Positions 7,944-15,458 of a stretch of 33,643 bases of DNA are shown piece after piece. Source of the DNA: JAJDIA01 sp031555145 (lineage in GTDB: Bacteria; Bacteroidota; Bacteroidia; Bacteroidales; Tannerellaceae); assembly GCA_031555145.1 (NCBI GenBank), contig JAVBUR010000001.1, forward strand, positions 1 through 33,643. Reading direction: 5' to 3'. Every line of letters begins with the position of its first letter. Position 1 is the stretch's first letter. A program made the position numbers and the translations under genes. The notes beneath the pieces are model-generated. The model searched no databases and had not been told where the DNA came from. It saw nothing but the letters and a program-made list of their open reading frames with translations.

Positions 7944-8927
7944 CTATTTACCACTGCGCGGTGCGGTACCGGTCGTGTAGAGGTTCTGCTTGATGACGCC
8001 GAGTAGTGAACGCTCGTCGTTGGTATCATGCGAGAGTTCCCATATCATGATTCCACCATAGTGCCGGGCAAGTTGTGCCTTCTTTTTCATCGTTTTTGTA
8101 CCGTTGTAGCCATATTTTTCGACATGGTCTTTTTTCCACGCTTTCGGATATTGGGCTACCAGGTCACGATAACTCTTCGAGTCACCAAATCCACCATCAT
8201 AGGGATACCCATAGAAGGGGACACCGATCACGATATCGGCAGGGTTTACGCCTCGTACCTCGTGGTAATGACGTGCCATGGTCTGTGCTAACTCCATAGT
8301 AGAATGAGCTTCGAAGCCACCATCGTACGCCATAATGTTGACGAAATCAAAACAGCGGAAGGTAGCGTCGGTAATATCGTCGGAAAACCAGGTCGAAACA
8401 GCCGTCGTCAACAGTACTCCTGCCTCTGTGCACCGCTGACGGAGTTCAAGCACCCACGACTCGTAATTGTTCCAGAGGCCGTGCCCCTGACCTTCTTCCA
8501 GATCCAGGTCCACACCGTCAAGGTTATACTCCCGAACATAGTTGATAATGTTTGTACAGAGATCCTTACGCCCCTGCTCTGTCTGAATCAGGGCGGGATA
8601 GTTGCGCCCACCGCCTCCACCACCAAGTGAAGCAATTACCTTAACGCCATTTTCGTGTGCTTTGGCTACTAAGCGGTGAAAGTCGTCAGGATTCTGACGG
8701 AACGGGTTCTGCATCTTACCGGTGGTGTCGGGATTGCAAAAAGCGATATTGACATGGGTAAGCGCACTCCAATCCACGGTCTCAATAATACTAAATCTCC
8801 AGGTGGGGATATAACCGACACAGCGCATATCGTTCTCATGCAAAGGTGGTAACTGGCTGGTTCTCTTTGTTGTGCTGCACGACAGCAATGCAATGCTAAG
8901 GGCGGCGAGTACACATAGGTGTTTCAT
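7944..8927 (-). CDS. GH18 glycoside hydrolase lipoprotein (chitinase/endo-N-acetylglucosaminidase-like)
   Basis: The 327-residue protein has a lipoprotein signal with LLSC (Cys17), so it is envelope anchored. The catalytic GH18 signature DGVDLDLE lies at 137-144, with Glu144 the predicted acid. Earlier strands show CVGYIPTWR (36-44) and VIASLGGGGGG (about 97-107), and DFVNIMAYDGG follows the catalytic motif. GH18 enzymes use substrate-assisted catalysis and cleave beta-1,4 linkages next to N-acetylglucosamine in chitin, peptidoglycan-like or N-glycan substrates. There is one catalytic domain and no carbohydrate-binding module. It is the only secreted hydrolase in the middle of the operon, 14 bp after the Fe-S reductase gene. 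It may release the sugar that the surrounding enzymes process, or act as a binding/processing lipoprotein. Confidence 0.85.
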   Translation of the reverse strand: MKHLCVLAALSIALLSCSTTKRTSQLPPLHENDMRCVGYIPTWRFSIIETVDWSALTHVNIAFCNPDTTGKMQNPFRQNPDDFHRLVAKAHENGVKVIASLGGGGGGRNYPALIQTEQGRKDLCTNIINYVREYNLDGVDLDLEEGQGHGLWNNYESWVLELRQRCTEAGVLLTTAVSTWFSDDITDATFRCFDFVNIMAYDGGFEAHSTMELAQTMARHYHEVRGVNPADIVIGVPFYGYPYDGGFGDSKSYRDLVAQYPKAWKKDHVEKYGYNGTKTMKKKAQLARHYGGIMIWELSHDTNDERSLLGVIKQNLYTTGTAPRSGK

Positions 8928-8941
8928 TTCAGTAACATGAT

Positions 8942-10192
8942 TTAGGTGTGTAATTCTTCTAACTTGCCCATAGTCTTGCGCACTTCCTTAAAAATACCTG
9001 CATAGTATTTGTTAAAGGCTACACATCCGACAGGCATCTGGCGTATCATCAACTCCTCACAGTTCATACACTGATTGCAGTATTTGATCTCGTCTTCCCG
9101 GCCTTCTTCCAGTTTGATGGGCGTGAGGGGATCGGAGAAGGACTGGCGTCCGAGGCCAATCATATCCATCATGCCGTCTTCGATACAGCGGGCACCCATC
9201 GCGAAGAGGGAGGATTTACCCGGTTCGACAAACAGCAATTTGTTCTTCTTCCCACGGAAAGGCGAGAAAGAGGAGCCAATCACCACCGTCTCAGGCTTCA
9301 GCGCCTTCTTCATCATGTTGGCGAAGTAGAAGTGCAGGTAGGCCAGATAGGGCTCATCCTGTACCGCTTCCATATAGTTCATGCTGGCATGCACGTTTCC
9401 GAGTGACTGTACGAAATACGAAGCGCCACGTTCTTCCAACCCCTTGAGCAGGTCGATCGATTCGGTCAGATCCATCAGCGGAGAGTCCGGTCCGGCAGAG
9501 CCACAGCCTCCGGGGAAGCCTTCCCACATGGATACTTTCGAGCCAATCAGGAAGTTCTTGTCGTCAACACCTTTCTGGATACGTTCCATCAGGTCGTAAG
9601 CAAAGCGGGAACGGTTTTCCCACGATCCGCCATACTTCCAGTTGCGGTCGTTATACGGACGCAGAATCTGTGAACCCAGGTAACCGTGGCAGAACTTCAG
9701 GTCGATTCCGTCTGCCCCTACCGCCTGAGCAATCTTTGAGGAAAGAACAAACTGGTCGATGATATGGTCCACTTCTTCTTCCGTCAGCAAGTCGCCACCT
9801 TTCCCGTGGATCGGCTTCACGGTGACACGACGGGAGAATTCCGGTTCGCTGATCTCACCTGAATGAGTCAGCTGGAAGACTATTTTCACCTTGGGATTGA
9901 TGCTCTTCAGGTGAGCGATGAATTTAGCCAGCGGTTTTTCATTCCGGGGCATGATTTCAAGCTGGGTCTTACGGGCACGGCTTTCGTTGGTAACGGTAAT
10001 CGCTTCGAGGTCGACAAAGCCAAAGTTGCCTTTGTACAGGTTCTCGTAGCGTTTGTATGTAAGATCAGTAGGATTTCCTTCGCTGTCTGAATCCACACAT
10101 TCCATCGGCTGGGCAAAGAAACGGTTGAGGCACTCATGTGTACCTATCTTAATAGGGCTGAGTAATATATCTTTATAATCCATATGGTTCAT
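8942..10192 (-). CDS. Old-yellow-enzyme-family FMN/Fe-S oxidoreductase without the C-terminal FAD/NAD domain
   Basis: The 416-residue protein is a TIM-barrel flavoprotein of the NADH:flavin oxidoreductase/2,4-dienoyl-CoA reductase group. It shows LLSPIKIGTHECLNRF at the N-terminus, IVFQLTHSGE near 104, GADGIDLKFCHGYLGSQ near 169, and GLGRQSFSDP near 345. Four cysteines, C372, C375, C378 and C390 (CNQCMNC, then Cys after 11 residues), resemble the 4Fe-4S ligands of dienoyl-CoA reductase, though that enzyme has one more residue between the second and third Cys. The protein stops just after this cluster. The C-terminal FAD/NAD(P) domain that makes the full enzymes about 650-670 residues is missing, so another protein must supply electrons. 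It probably reduces an activated C=C bond. It follows the alcohol dehydrogenase by 5 bp. Confidence 0.8.
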   Translation of the reverse strand: MNHMDYKDILLSPIKIGTHECLNRFFAQPMECVDSDSEGNPTDLTYKRYENLYKGNFGFVDLEAITVTNESRARKTQLEIMPRNEKPLAKFIAHLKSINPKVKIVFQLTHSGEISEPEFSRRVTVKPIHGKGGDLLTEEEVDHIIDQFVLSSKIAQAVGADGIDLKFCHGYLGSQILRPYNDRNWKYGGSWENRSRFAYDLMERIQKGVDDKNFLIGSKVSMWEGFPGGCGSAGPDSPLMDLTESIDLLKGLEERGASYFVQSLGNVHASMNYMEAVQDEPYLAYLHFYFANMMKKALKPETVVIGSSFSPFRGKKNKLLFVEPGKSSLFAMGARCIEDGMMDMIGLGRQSFSDPLTPIKLEEGREDEIKYCNQCMNCEELMIRQMPVGCVAFNKYYAGIFKEVRKTMGKLEELHT

Positions 10193-10197
10193 TGTTT

Positions 10198-11265
10198 TTA
10201 TTGGTACAGAATGATCCGTTCTTTGATCTCAGGCGACACCAGCACTTTGACAAGTTTCGGGTTGGTGCGCAGTTCTTTCAGGGCATCTTCCAGTTCTTCG
10301 AGGGGAACAATCATCGAGATCAGCGGACGCGGGTCGATACGGCCGTATTGCAGCAGGGTGATGGCATCGCCCCAGTCGTTGCCGATACCGGCACAGCTTC
10401 CGGATACTCTCTTCTCCTGCAGAACAAACTGTACGGGAGGGATGCTGGCAAAGTCGTCGTCGGCACAGATACCGAACGCTTCCAGTTTGCCACCCTTGCG
10501 GAGCATACGGAAGGCCTGTTCGTAGGTGGCCGATGTACCTACGGCTTCCAGCACATAGTCAGCTCCGATTCCGTTGGTGATACGCATTACTTCAGCTACG
10601 GCATCCGGGGTCTCTTTGATATTGATGGTATAGTCGGCACACATCTGACGGGCCATTGCCAGGCGTTCTTCACTGTCACCTACCACGATGATGGGTGCTG
10701 CTCCACGCAGTTTAGCCAATGCACCGTGAATAATACCCAATCCGCAACCAATAACCACAATGCTGCTGCCAATCTTCAGATCCATCGCCTTCGAAGCATG
10801 CAAACAGGCTGTAAACGGTTCGATAAAGGCGGCACTGTAATCGTCCACGCTATCGGGTATGGTGTAGCAGTTTTCCCAGGGCACCTTGACATATTCGGCA
10901 AAGCCTCCGGGAGTATGGATACCGAGCTGGGCAAAACTCTCGCACAGCAGACCGTCGCCCCGACGGCAATAGTAGCAGGTACCGCAGGTCAGACAGATAT
11001 CCGCCGCCACGCGATCCCCAATCTTGAGCTTCGTCACCTTGCTGCCCAGTTCTACGATCTCGCCCCAAAACTCATGTCCGGTGGTGAGCGGAAGAAGGGC
11101 CACTTCGTCGGCATATTTTCCTGTGTATGATCCCCAGTCGGAACCACAGATACCACAATATTTTACTTTTACCAGTACTTCATTCTCATTGATTTGTGGC
11201 ATTTCCACTTCATGCATTTCCAAGTGGTTAGGTTCCATCAGGATTTGCGCTCTCATTGTTTTCAT
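10198..11265 (-). CDS. Zinc-dependent medium-chain alcohol dehydrogenase (sorbitol/threonine dehydrogenase-like)
   Basis: The 355-residue protein is a medium-chain dehydrogenase/reductase. Catalytic-zinc motifs are CGICGSDWG (Cys40) and GHEFWGEI (His64, Glu65). The structural-zinc cysteines are C94, C97, C100 and C108 in TCGTCYYCRRGDGLLC. A Rossmann nucleotide-binding stretch, VVIGCGLGIIHGALA, lies near 170-184. Family members oxidise secondary alcohols of polyols or amino acids with NAD(P)+. In this operon it would turn a sugar or polyol hydroxyl into a ketone, a step that could activate an adjacent C-H for elimination or epimerisation. It starts 16 bp after the isomerase-like gene and ends 5 bp before the reductase. 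Cytoplasmic. Confidence 0.88.
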   Translation of the reverse strand: MKTMRAQILMEPNHLEMHEVEMPQINENEVLVKVKYCGICGSDWGSYTGKYADEVALLPLTTGHEFWGEIVELGSKVTKLKIGDRVAADICLTCGTCYYCRRGDGLLCESFAQLGIHTPGGFAEYVKVPWENCYTIPDSVDDYSAAFIEPFTACLHASKAMDLKIGSSIVVIGCGLGIIHGALAKLRGAAPIIVVGDSEERLAMARQMCADYTINIKETPDAVAEVMRITNGIGADYVLEAVGTSATYEQAFRMLRKGGKLEAFGICADDDFASIPPVQFVLQEKRVSGSCAGIGNDWGDAITLLQYGRIDPRPLISMIVPLEELEDALKELRTNPKLVKVLVSPEIKERIILYQ

Positions 11266-11281
11266 GTGATTAGATCTTTAT

Positions 11282-12256
11282 TTATTTTTGGAATAATTTA
11301 TCTGTACGTGCTTGGAAAGGCGCTTTGATCATCAGCGGTTTTAGGAAGGCGATTGTTTTCTCGATACCGTCGTCGATGCTCATGGTCACATCTTCATGTT
11401 CGTAGTTGAAGGCGCCGTCATAGCCTACCATATAGAGTTCGGTCACGATCTTTTTCCAGTCAATGCTTCCCCAGCCGGGTATGCGGAAACGAAGTGAACG
11501 GTCCAAACGTCCCCATTCACCCTGCATCATCAGGCCACCTTTCAGCATATTGTGTTCAACCAACTCACAGTCTTTTGCATGAACGGCCACAATGCGGCTG
11601 CCCAACTCATTGATAAATGTCTGCAAATTGATACCCGACATCAGTAAGTTCGCCGGGTCAAAGTTGATCCCGTAGCTTGGATGGTTACCCGACAGTTCCA
11701 AACAACGCAAGGCTGTGTGCGTATCATATATAATATTGTTGGGATGAGGTTCGAAGGCTATCTTGACACCATATTCCTGGAATTTGTCAAAGATGGGGAT
11801 ATAGTTCTCCACAAAACGCTTTTCTTCATCCGCCCATCCACCGGGATACGGCCAGTCGTTGATATGCCCGAAGTTCTCAATACCCGAGAAGGCTACTACA
11901 ACAGGGATCTCCAATGAATTGGCTAACTGGGCTGACTTGATCAGACGTTGGGTACCATAGGCGATCTTTTCTTCTTTCGTGCCGGGACAGATACTGTCGG
12001 TATCTACTCCGTACGGGCCTAATACAAGCAACGACTCGGGATGGTTACTGATAGCCGATAGTTCGAGACCATAACTGTTGACCATCTTCTTGAACCTTGC
12101 GGCTTCGCCCGGTTGCAGGAGTTGATCCAGGTCGACCTGCCCATTGTCCTGATAAGCCGGTATTTCGATTGATTGATATCCATTGTCTACGGCAATCCGG
12201 CAGACTTCTTCCACCGATTTGTCAGAACAGTTTACTATACAAAATCCTACATTCAT
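11282..12256 (-). CDS. Sugar phosphate isomerase/epimerase (cytoplasmic AP-endonuclease-2-like TIM barrel)
   Basis: This 324-residue protein is a xylose-isomerase-like TIM barrel with the complete metal-ligand set: Glu169 in IAFEPHPNN, Asp200 in GINFDPANL, His226 in VAVHAKD and Glu286 in NYEHED. An insert-like segment, HINDWPYPGGWADEEKRF, at 131-148 probably shapes the substrate pocket. There is no signal peptide. Relatives include sugar epimerases, 3-keto-sugar-handling enzymes and C-glycoside-cleaving enzymes. It is the first gene of the seven-gene operon and so likely a pathway-defining enzyme. The other TIM-barrel protein, at 4538, is exported and has Gln at the first ligand position, so the two are unlikely to be redundant. 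Specific substrate unknown. Confidence 0.83.
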   Translation of the reverse strand: MNVGFCIVNCSDKSVEEVCRIAVDNGYQSIEIPAYQDNGQVDLDQLLQPGEAARFKKMVNSYGLELSAISNHPESLLVLGPYGVDTDSICPGTKEEKIAYGTQRLIKSAQLANSLEIPVVVAFSGIENFGHINDWPYPGGWADEEKRFVENYIPIFDKFQEYGVKIAFEPHPNNIIYDTHTALRCLELSGNHPSYGINFDPANLLMSGINLQTFINELGSRIVAVHAKDCELVEHNMLKGGLMMQGEWGRLDRSLRFRIPGWGSIDWKKIVTELYMVGYDGAFNYEHEDVTMSIDDGIEKTIAFLKPLMIKAPFQARTDKLFQK

Positions 12257-12530
12257 GATTGTGTGCTTTTACTGATTGGTACATAATTTTTAGAATGAAC
12301 ATCCCTCGTCTTAGGCTAATGGAACTGTTCATTTTTATTCACAAGACAGATTAGATTAATGCAGACTTATCGGCCTGCAATTCACAATGCAATGCTACTC
12401 ACAAAAAGGAACTAGGAGGTTTAAATACTAACAAAAAAGGTTGAATAATAGTCCGGCAGATAAAATACCATGGATTTAGCCCTCTAATCGTTAAAATTGC
12501 CTAACCCTATTGAAATAATCACATCAATAG

Positions 12531-12560
12531 TTGTCGGTTCGGATAATGTCAGTAACTTTG
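12531..12560 (+). promoter_or_regulatory. Bacteroidetes promoter, TTG-N19-TAACTTTG
   Basis: A -33 TTG at 12531-12533 is separated by 19 bp from the -7 TAACTTTG at 12553-12560, the standard Bacteroidetes spacing. Transcription would begin near 12567, which excludes translation starts at 12531 or 12549 and supports the ATG at 12585. Confidence 0.72.
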
Positions 12561-12576
12561 TATTTCAAAGTACTTT
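12555..12576 (+). promoter_or_regulatory. Operator copy 1: ACTTTG-N5-CAAAGT overlapping AAAGTACTTT
   Basis: A perfect 6-bp inverted repeat, ACTTTG (12555-12560) and CAAAGT (12566-12571), overlaps the 10-bp palindrome AAAGTACTTT (12567-12576). It covers the end of the -7 element and the predicted transcription start, an ideal repressor position. The same composite site recurs at 13497-13518. Confidence 0.72.
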
Positions 12577-12584
12577 CAAGCATT

Positions 12585-13193
12585 ATGAACAAACAGCTAG
12601 AAGACATAAAAGCCATACGCGAGATGATGGAGAAGTCATCCAAGTTCATCTCCCTCAGCGGTCTGTCGGGCATATTGGCCGGATTAACCGCCATTACCGG
12701 CGCTGCATTCGCCTATTTCTATTTACTACGTGACCCTTCGCTGACGGACTACAACCATACGCAGGAGTTCATCATACTGCTGGCCGATGCTATGGTTGTC
12801 TTGGTCATATCTATTACTTTTGCCATTTACTTCTCCTGGCGGAAAGCCAAAAGGCTGAATCAAAGCTTGTTTAATAAACTCACGATGCGTACACTCTATC
12901 ACCTCGCCATTCCATTGGTGGCAGGAGGTATTCTCTGCCTGATCCTCCTGCTCGAAGGCAATCTGCGCATGGTCATAGCAGGCACACTCATTTTTTACGG
13001 CTTGGCACTGATCAACGTATCCAAGTTTACGTTTGAAGAAATACATTACTTGGGGCTTATCGAAATCGCGTTAGGAATCCTGGCCGCTTTGTTTGCTAAA
13101 AACGGGATTTTATTCTGGACCATTGGCTTTGGCGTTTGCCATATCATATACGGTTATGTCATGTATAAGAAATATGATTTGAAGAAAGAATGA
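12585..13193 (+). CDS. Multi-pass membrane protein of unknown function, co-transcribed with a winged-helix regulator
   Basis: The product is 202 residues from the ATG at 12585. A longer in-frame start at 12531 would begin inside the promoter and is rejected. After a charged N-terminus (MNKQLEDIKAIREMMEKSSK) there are about six hydrophobic segments, including LSGLSGILAGLTAITGAAFA, IILLADAMVVLVISITFAI, LAIPLVAGGILCLILLL, VIAGTLIFYGLALINV and LGLIEIALGILAALFA. I recognise no catalytic motif. The stop overlaps the next ATG (ATGA), so translation is coupled to the DNA-binding protein. Such pairs often act as a membrane sensor with a cytoplasmic repressor, but that role is inferred from arrangement only. 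Confidence 0.8.
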   Translation: MNKQLEDIKAIREMMEKSSKFISLSGLSGILAGLTAITGAAFAYFYLLRDPSLTDYNHTQEFIILLADAMVVLVISITFAIYFSWRKAKRLNQSLFNKLTMRTLYHLAIPLVAGGILCLILLLEGNLRMVIAGTLIFYGLALINVSKFTFEEIHYLGLIEIALGILAALFAKNGILFWTIGFGVCHIIYGYVMYKKYDLKKE

Positions 13194-13480
13194 CAAATAT
13201 CATTGCCAAATTAAACAAGGCTTTCGATAGCCGGATCCGGTTGGGTATTATGTCGATTCTTTCCGTGAACGAATCGGCCGACTTCAATACGATGAAGAAC
13301 CTGATGGACCTGACTGATGGTAACCTCGCCAGTCACCTGAAGGCGCTTGAAGGTATAGGATACATCCAATCTTCCAAACAGTTTATTGGGCGTAAACCCA
13401 ATACGCAATATGCGATCACCGAGGAAGGCCGTATCCGCTTCAAAGAACATCTGGATGCTTTAGAGTCATTGCTCAGTTAA
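13190..13480 (+). CDS. Winged-helix transcriptional regulator (HTH_34/ArsR-MarR-like)
   Basis: A 96-residue single-domain DNA-binding protein. The winged helix is visible as DSRIRLGIMSILSVNESADF, then the recognition helix region LTDGNLASHLKALEGIGYIQ, then a wing (GRKPNTQYAITEEGRIRF). This matches the short Bacteroidetes winged-helix regulators rather than metal-sensing ArsR, and no Cys metal site is present. It is coupled by a 4-bp overlap to the membrane protein upstream. The palindromic site ACTTTG-N5-CAAAGT, found both at its own promoter and before the DUF2975/creD unit, is the most likely operator, implying autoregulation plus control of creD. A dimer would fit the dyad. Confidence 0.85.
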   Translation: MTNIIAKLNKAFDSRIRLGIMSILSVNESADFNTMKNLMDLTDGNLASHLKALEGIGYIQSSKQFIGRKPNTQYAITEEGRIRFKEHLDALESLLS

Positions 13481-13496
13481 TTTTTTTACCCCATAC

Positions 13497-13518
13497 ACTT
13501 TGCAACACAAAGTACTTT
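13497..13518 (+). promoter_or_regulatory. Operator copy 2: ACTTTG-N5-CAAAGT overlapping AAAGTACTTT
   Basis: ACTTTG (13497-13502), a 5-bp spacer, CAAAGT (13508-13513) and the palindrome AAAGTACTTT (13509-13518) reproduce operator copy 1 exactly in half-sites, spacing and overlap; only the spacer differs. It lies between the regulator stop and the DUF2975-like gene, 44 bp before the ATG. A TACACTTTG stretch at 13495-13502 may serve as an imperfect -7 element, so a second repressed promoter is likely. Confidence 0.7.
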
Positions 13519-13561
13519 TTATCATAACAAGAGATAATAAACATATTTAAAAGGAATCATC

Positions 13562-14023
13562 ATGAGAAGAATTTCAACAACTTGCTTTCAGGTAGTTATT
13601 GTGTTTATCGGTATAGCGGTGCTTACCATTTTGATTTGGACTCCCTTAACCGAGGGAAGAACTACAAACTTAGACTTGTTCAGCATTTACGCGGACCCAT
13701 TCATTTTGTATGGATACGCGGCATCAATCGTTTTTTTTATTGCACTGTATAAGGCATTCAAATTACTTGAACATATCCGACAAAACGACGTGTTTTCCTC
13801 AAACGTTGCTGGGGCTGTAAAAAGCATAAAGTATTGTGCAATCATATTAGGTATTTTAATTGCGACAGCAGGGCTATACATAAAGATTTATCATCATCCG
13901 AAAGACGATCCTGCGGGTTTCCTGGCTATTTGCTCCATGACTACTTTTATCTCTATCGTAGTTGCAATTGCAGCGGCCCTGTTTGAGAAGAAATTACAGC
14001 ATGCTATAAATATGAAATCTTGA
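13562..14023 (+). CDS. DUF2975-like membrane protein
   Basis: The 153-residue protein has four predicted membrane spans: VVIVFIGIAVLTILIW near the N-terminus, YGYAASIVFFIALYKAF, YCAIILGILIATAGLYI, and MTTFISIVVAIAAALF. The loop between spans 2 and 3, RQNDVFSSNVAGAVKSIKY, is the typical DUF2975 signature. Function is unknown. An AAGGA stretch sits 7 bp before the ATG. It is 16 bp upstream of creD and shares its promoter and operator. In this arrangement it probably works with CreD in the envelope. Confidence 0.75.
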   Translation: MRRISTTCFQVVIVFIGIAVLTILIWTPLTEGRTTNLDLFSIYADPFILYGYAASIVFFIALYKAFKLLEHIRQNDVFSSNVAGAVKSIKYCAIILGILIATAGLYIKIYHHPKDDPAGFLAICSMTTFISIVVAIAAALFEKKLQHAINMKS

Positions 14024-14039
14024 AAACAAACAATTTAGT

Positions 14040-15365
14040 ATGGACACAACTAGTAAAAAAACCGGAAGTTTAGGCCAGTCAATCACATTGAAGGCCGTTA
14101 TCGTAGGGTTTCTAACTCTCATCCTGCTTATCCCCAGCATCATGATCCAGGAGCTTATCTACGAAAGACAAAACAGAAGCAGGGAAACCATCGAAAAGAT
14201 CAACGAGAAATGGAGCCATGCACAAACCATTTGCGCACCTATCCTCAGCATTCCCTACTCTACCTCTTACAGAGGCACAAACGATAAATTAGCCTATGAG
14301 CACCACATACTTAATATAACTCCGGAGATACTGGACATCAAAACGTCCCTGTCTCCTGAGGAAAGACATTACGGAATCTATAAAACCATCCTCTACAAAA
14401 GTGAGCAGGAGATTTCAGGAGAATTCAGCCTGAAGAATCTTCCTCAACTGGAAAATACGGTCATACATTGGGATAAGGCATATATCCGCTTGGGATTCTC
14501 TGACTTGCGGGGGATCACCAGCAATATCGTCGTAGAACTGTCTGGCAAACCCTACGAGGCAGAAGCCAGCGGGAACCAGGAAGGCAACTTAGGCAAGGAA
14601 CTCACAGTCGCATTGGACAGCAATATGGTCAGACCAACCGAGCAGCCCCTCCCCTTCCACAGCAAGTTCAACCTTAACGGTAGTAGCAGTATCAACTATA
14701 TTCCTCTGGGAAAGACAACGAATGTACGTATCGCAGGATCATGGACTGCTCCCGGATATATCGGGAACTTTAGCCCCGAACATACCTTGGACGAACAGGG
14801 CTTCGACGCCACATGGAGTGTCTTACGGTTCAACCGCAATATTCCTGAAGTATGGACAGATAACCAGGTCAACAGTTTCTACGATTCATCCTTCGGAGTC
14901 AATCTAGTGGAAACAGTTGATCACTACCAGCAGAACATGCGTTCGGCCAAATACGCTATCATGTTCATCGCCCTCACCTTTATTGTCTTCTTCTTTGTGG
15001 AAGTCCTGACAAAGAAACGGATACATCCCATTCAATACCTGTTGGTAGGTATCGCCCTAATCCTTTTCTACAGTTTGCTGCTCTCAGTCTCCGAACAGTT
15101 GAATTTCGGTATTGCTTACCTGATTGCCAGTATGGCCACTATAGGATTAATCACTATCTACACCCAAAGTATATTCCGAAGCAAAACACAGACAGGCATC
15201 CTGACCTTTGTCCTCTGCCTGCTCTATGCCTTCCTGTATATGGTGCTCCAATTGGAAGATATTGCGCTGCTTATCGGAAGTATTGGCCTCTTCATCATCC
15301 TGGCTATCATCATGTATTTCTCCCGAAAAATAAATTGGTATAAACCGGATGAGTTAACCGAATAA
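14040..15365 (+). CDS. creD: CreD-family inner membrane protein
   Basis: The 441-residue protein has one N-terminal membrane helix (AVIVGFLTLILLIPSIMI), then the CreD signature with conserved basic/acidic residues ERQNRSRETIEKINEKW and a PYSTSYRG segment. A periplasmic domain of about 270 residues follows, then a C-terminal bundle of about six hydrophobic helices beginning YAIMFIALTFIVFFFVEVLT. In Enterobacteria and Stenotrophomonas CreD is induced by the CreBC two-component system and linked to envelope integrity and beta-lactam response. Here there is no CreBC; regulation appears to be by the winged-helix protein at 13190 through the duplicated operator. The gene ends 3 bp before the A-tract of a strong terminator. 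Confidence 0.9.
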   Translation: MDTTSKKTGSLGQSITLKAVIVGFLTLILLIPSIMIQELIYERQNRSRETIEKINEKWSHAQTICAPILSIPYSTSYRGTNDKLAYEHHILNITPEILDIKTSLSPEERHYGIYKTILYKSEQEISGEFSLKNLPQLENTVIHWDKAYIRLGFSDLRGITSNIVVELSGKPYEAEASGNQEGNLGKELTVALDSNMVRPTEQPLPFHSKFNLNGSSSINYIPLGKTTNVRIAGSWTAPGYIGNFSPEHTLDEQGFDATWSVLRFNRNIPEVWTDNQVNSFYDSSFGVNLVETVDHYQQNMRSAKYAIMFIALTFIVFFFVEVLTKKRIHPIQYLLVGIALILFYSLLLSVSEQLNFGIAYLIASMATIGLITIYTQSIFRSKTQTGILTFVLCLLYAFLYMVLQLEDIALLIGSIGLFIILAIIMYFSRKINWYKPDELTE

Positions 15366-15368
15366 AAA

Positions 15369-15407
15369 AACAGGGCTATTCCAATCACTAGAATAGCCCT
15401 GTTTTCA
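15369..15407 (+). terminator. Rho-independent terminator after creD
   Basis: AACAGGGCTATTC (15369-15381) pairs perfectly with GAATAGCCCTGTT (15391-15403) around a 9-nt loop. It is preceded by an A-tract and followed by TT, so it may work on both strands. It cleanly separates the creD unit from the GH20 operon. Confidence 0.88.
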
Positions 15408-15417
15408 TAAATCCCAT

Positions 15418-15425
15418 TACCTTTG
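15418..15425 (+). promoter_or_regulatory. Putative -7 element for the GH20 operon
   Basis: TACCTTTG matches TAnnTTTG, 33 bp before the GH20 ATG and directly after the creD terminator. No good -33 element is seen at the standard spacing. Confidence 0.5.
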
Positions 15426-15458
15426 TGGAGAAGAACTTATCCAAAATAATACTATTTT

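Larger units (their letters stand above)
12257..12584. other. Divergent intergenic region of about 330 bp
   Basis: This spacer holds the control regions for the minus-strand catabolic operon and the plus-strand membrane protein/regulator unit. The plus-strand promoter and operator are annotated separately at 12531-12576. For the minus strand I found no clear CAAAnnTA (the reverse of the -7 consensus) close to the start at 12256. The rest is AT-rich with no recognised coding potential; a short plus-strand frame at 12497-12733 is a shadow. Confidence 0.5.

Noticed and set aside
12531..12584. Upstream in-frame start for the membrane protein at 12585
   Set aside because: It lies within the -33/-7 promoter and upstream of the predicted transcription start.
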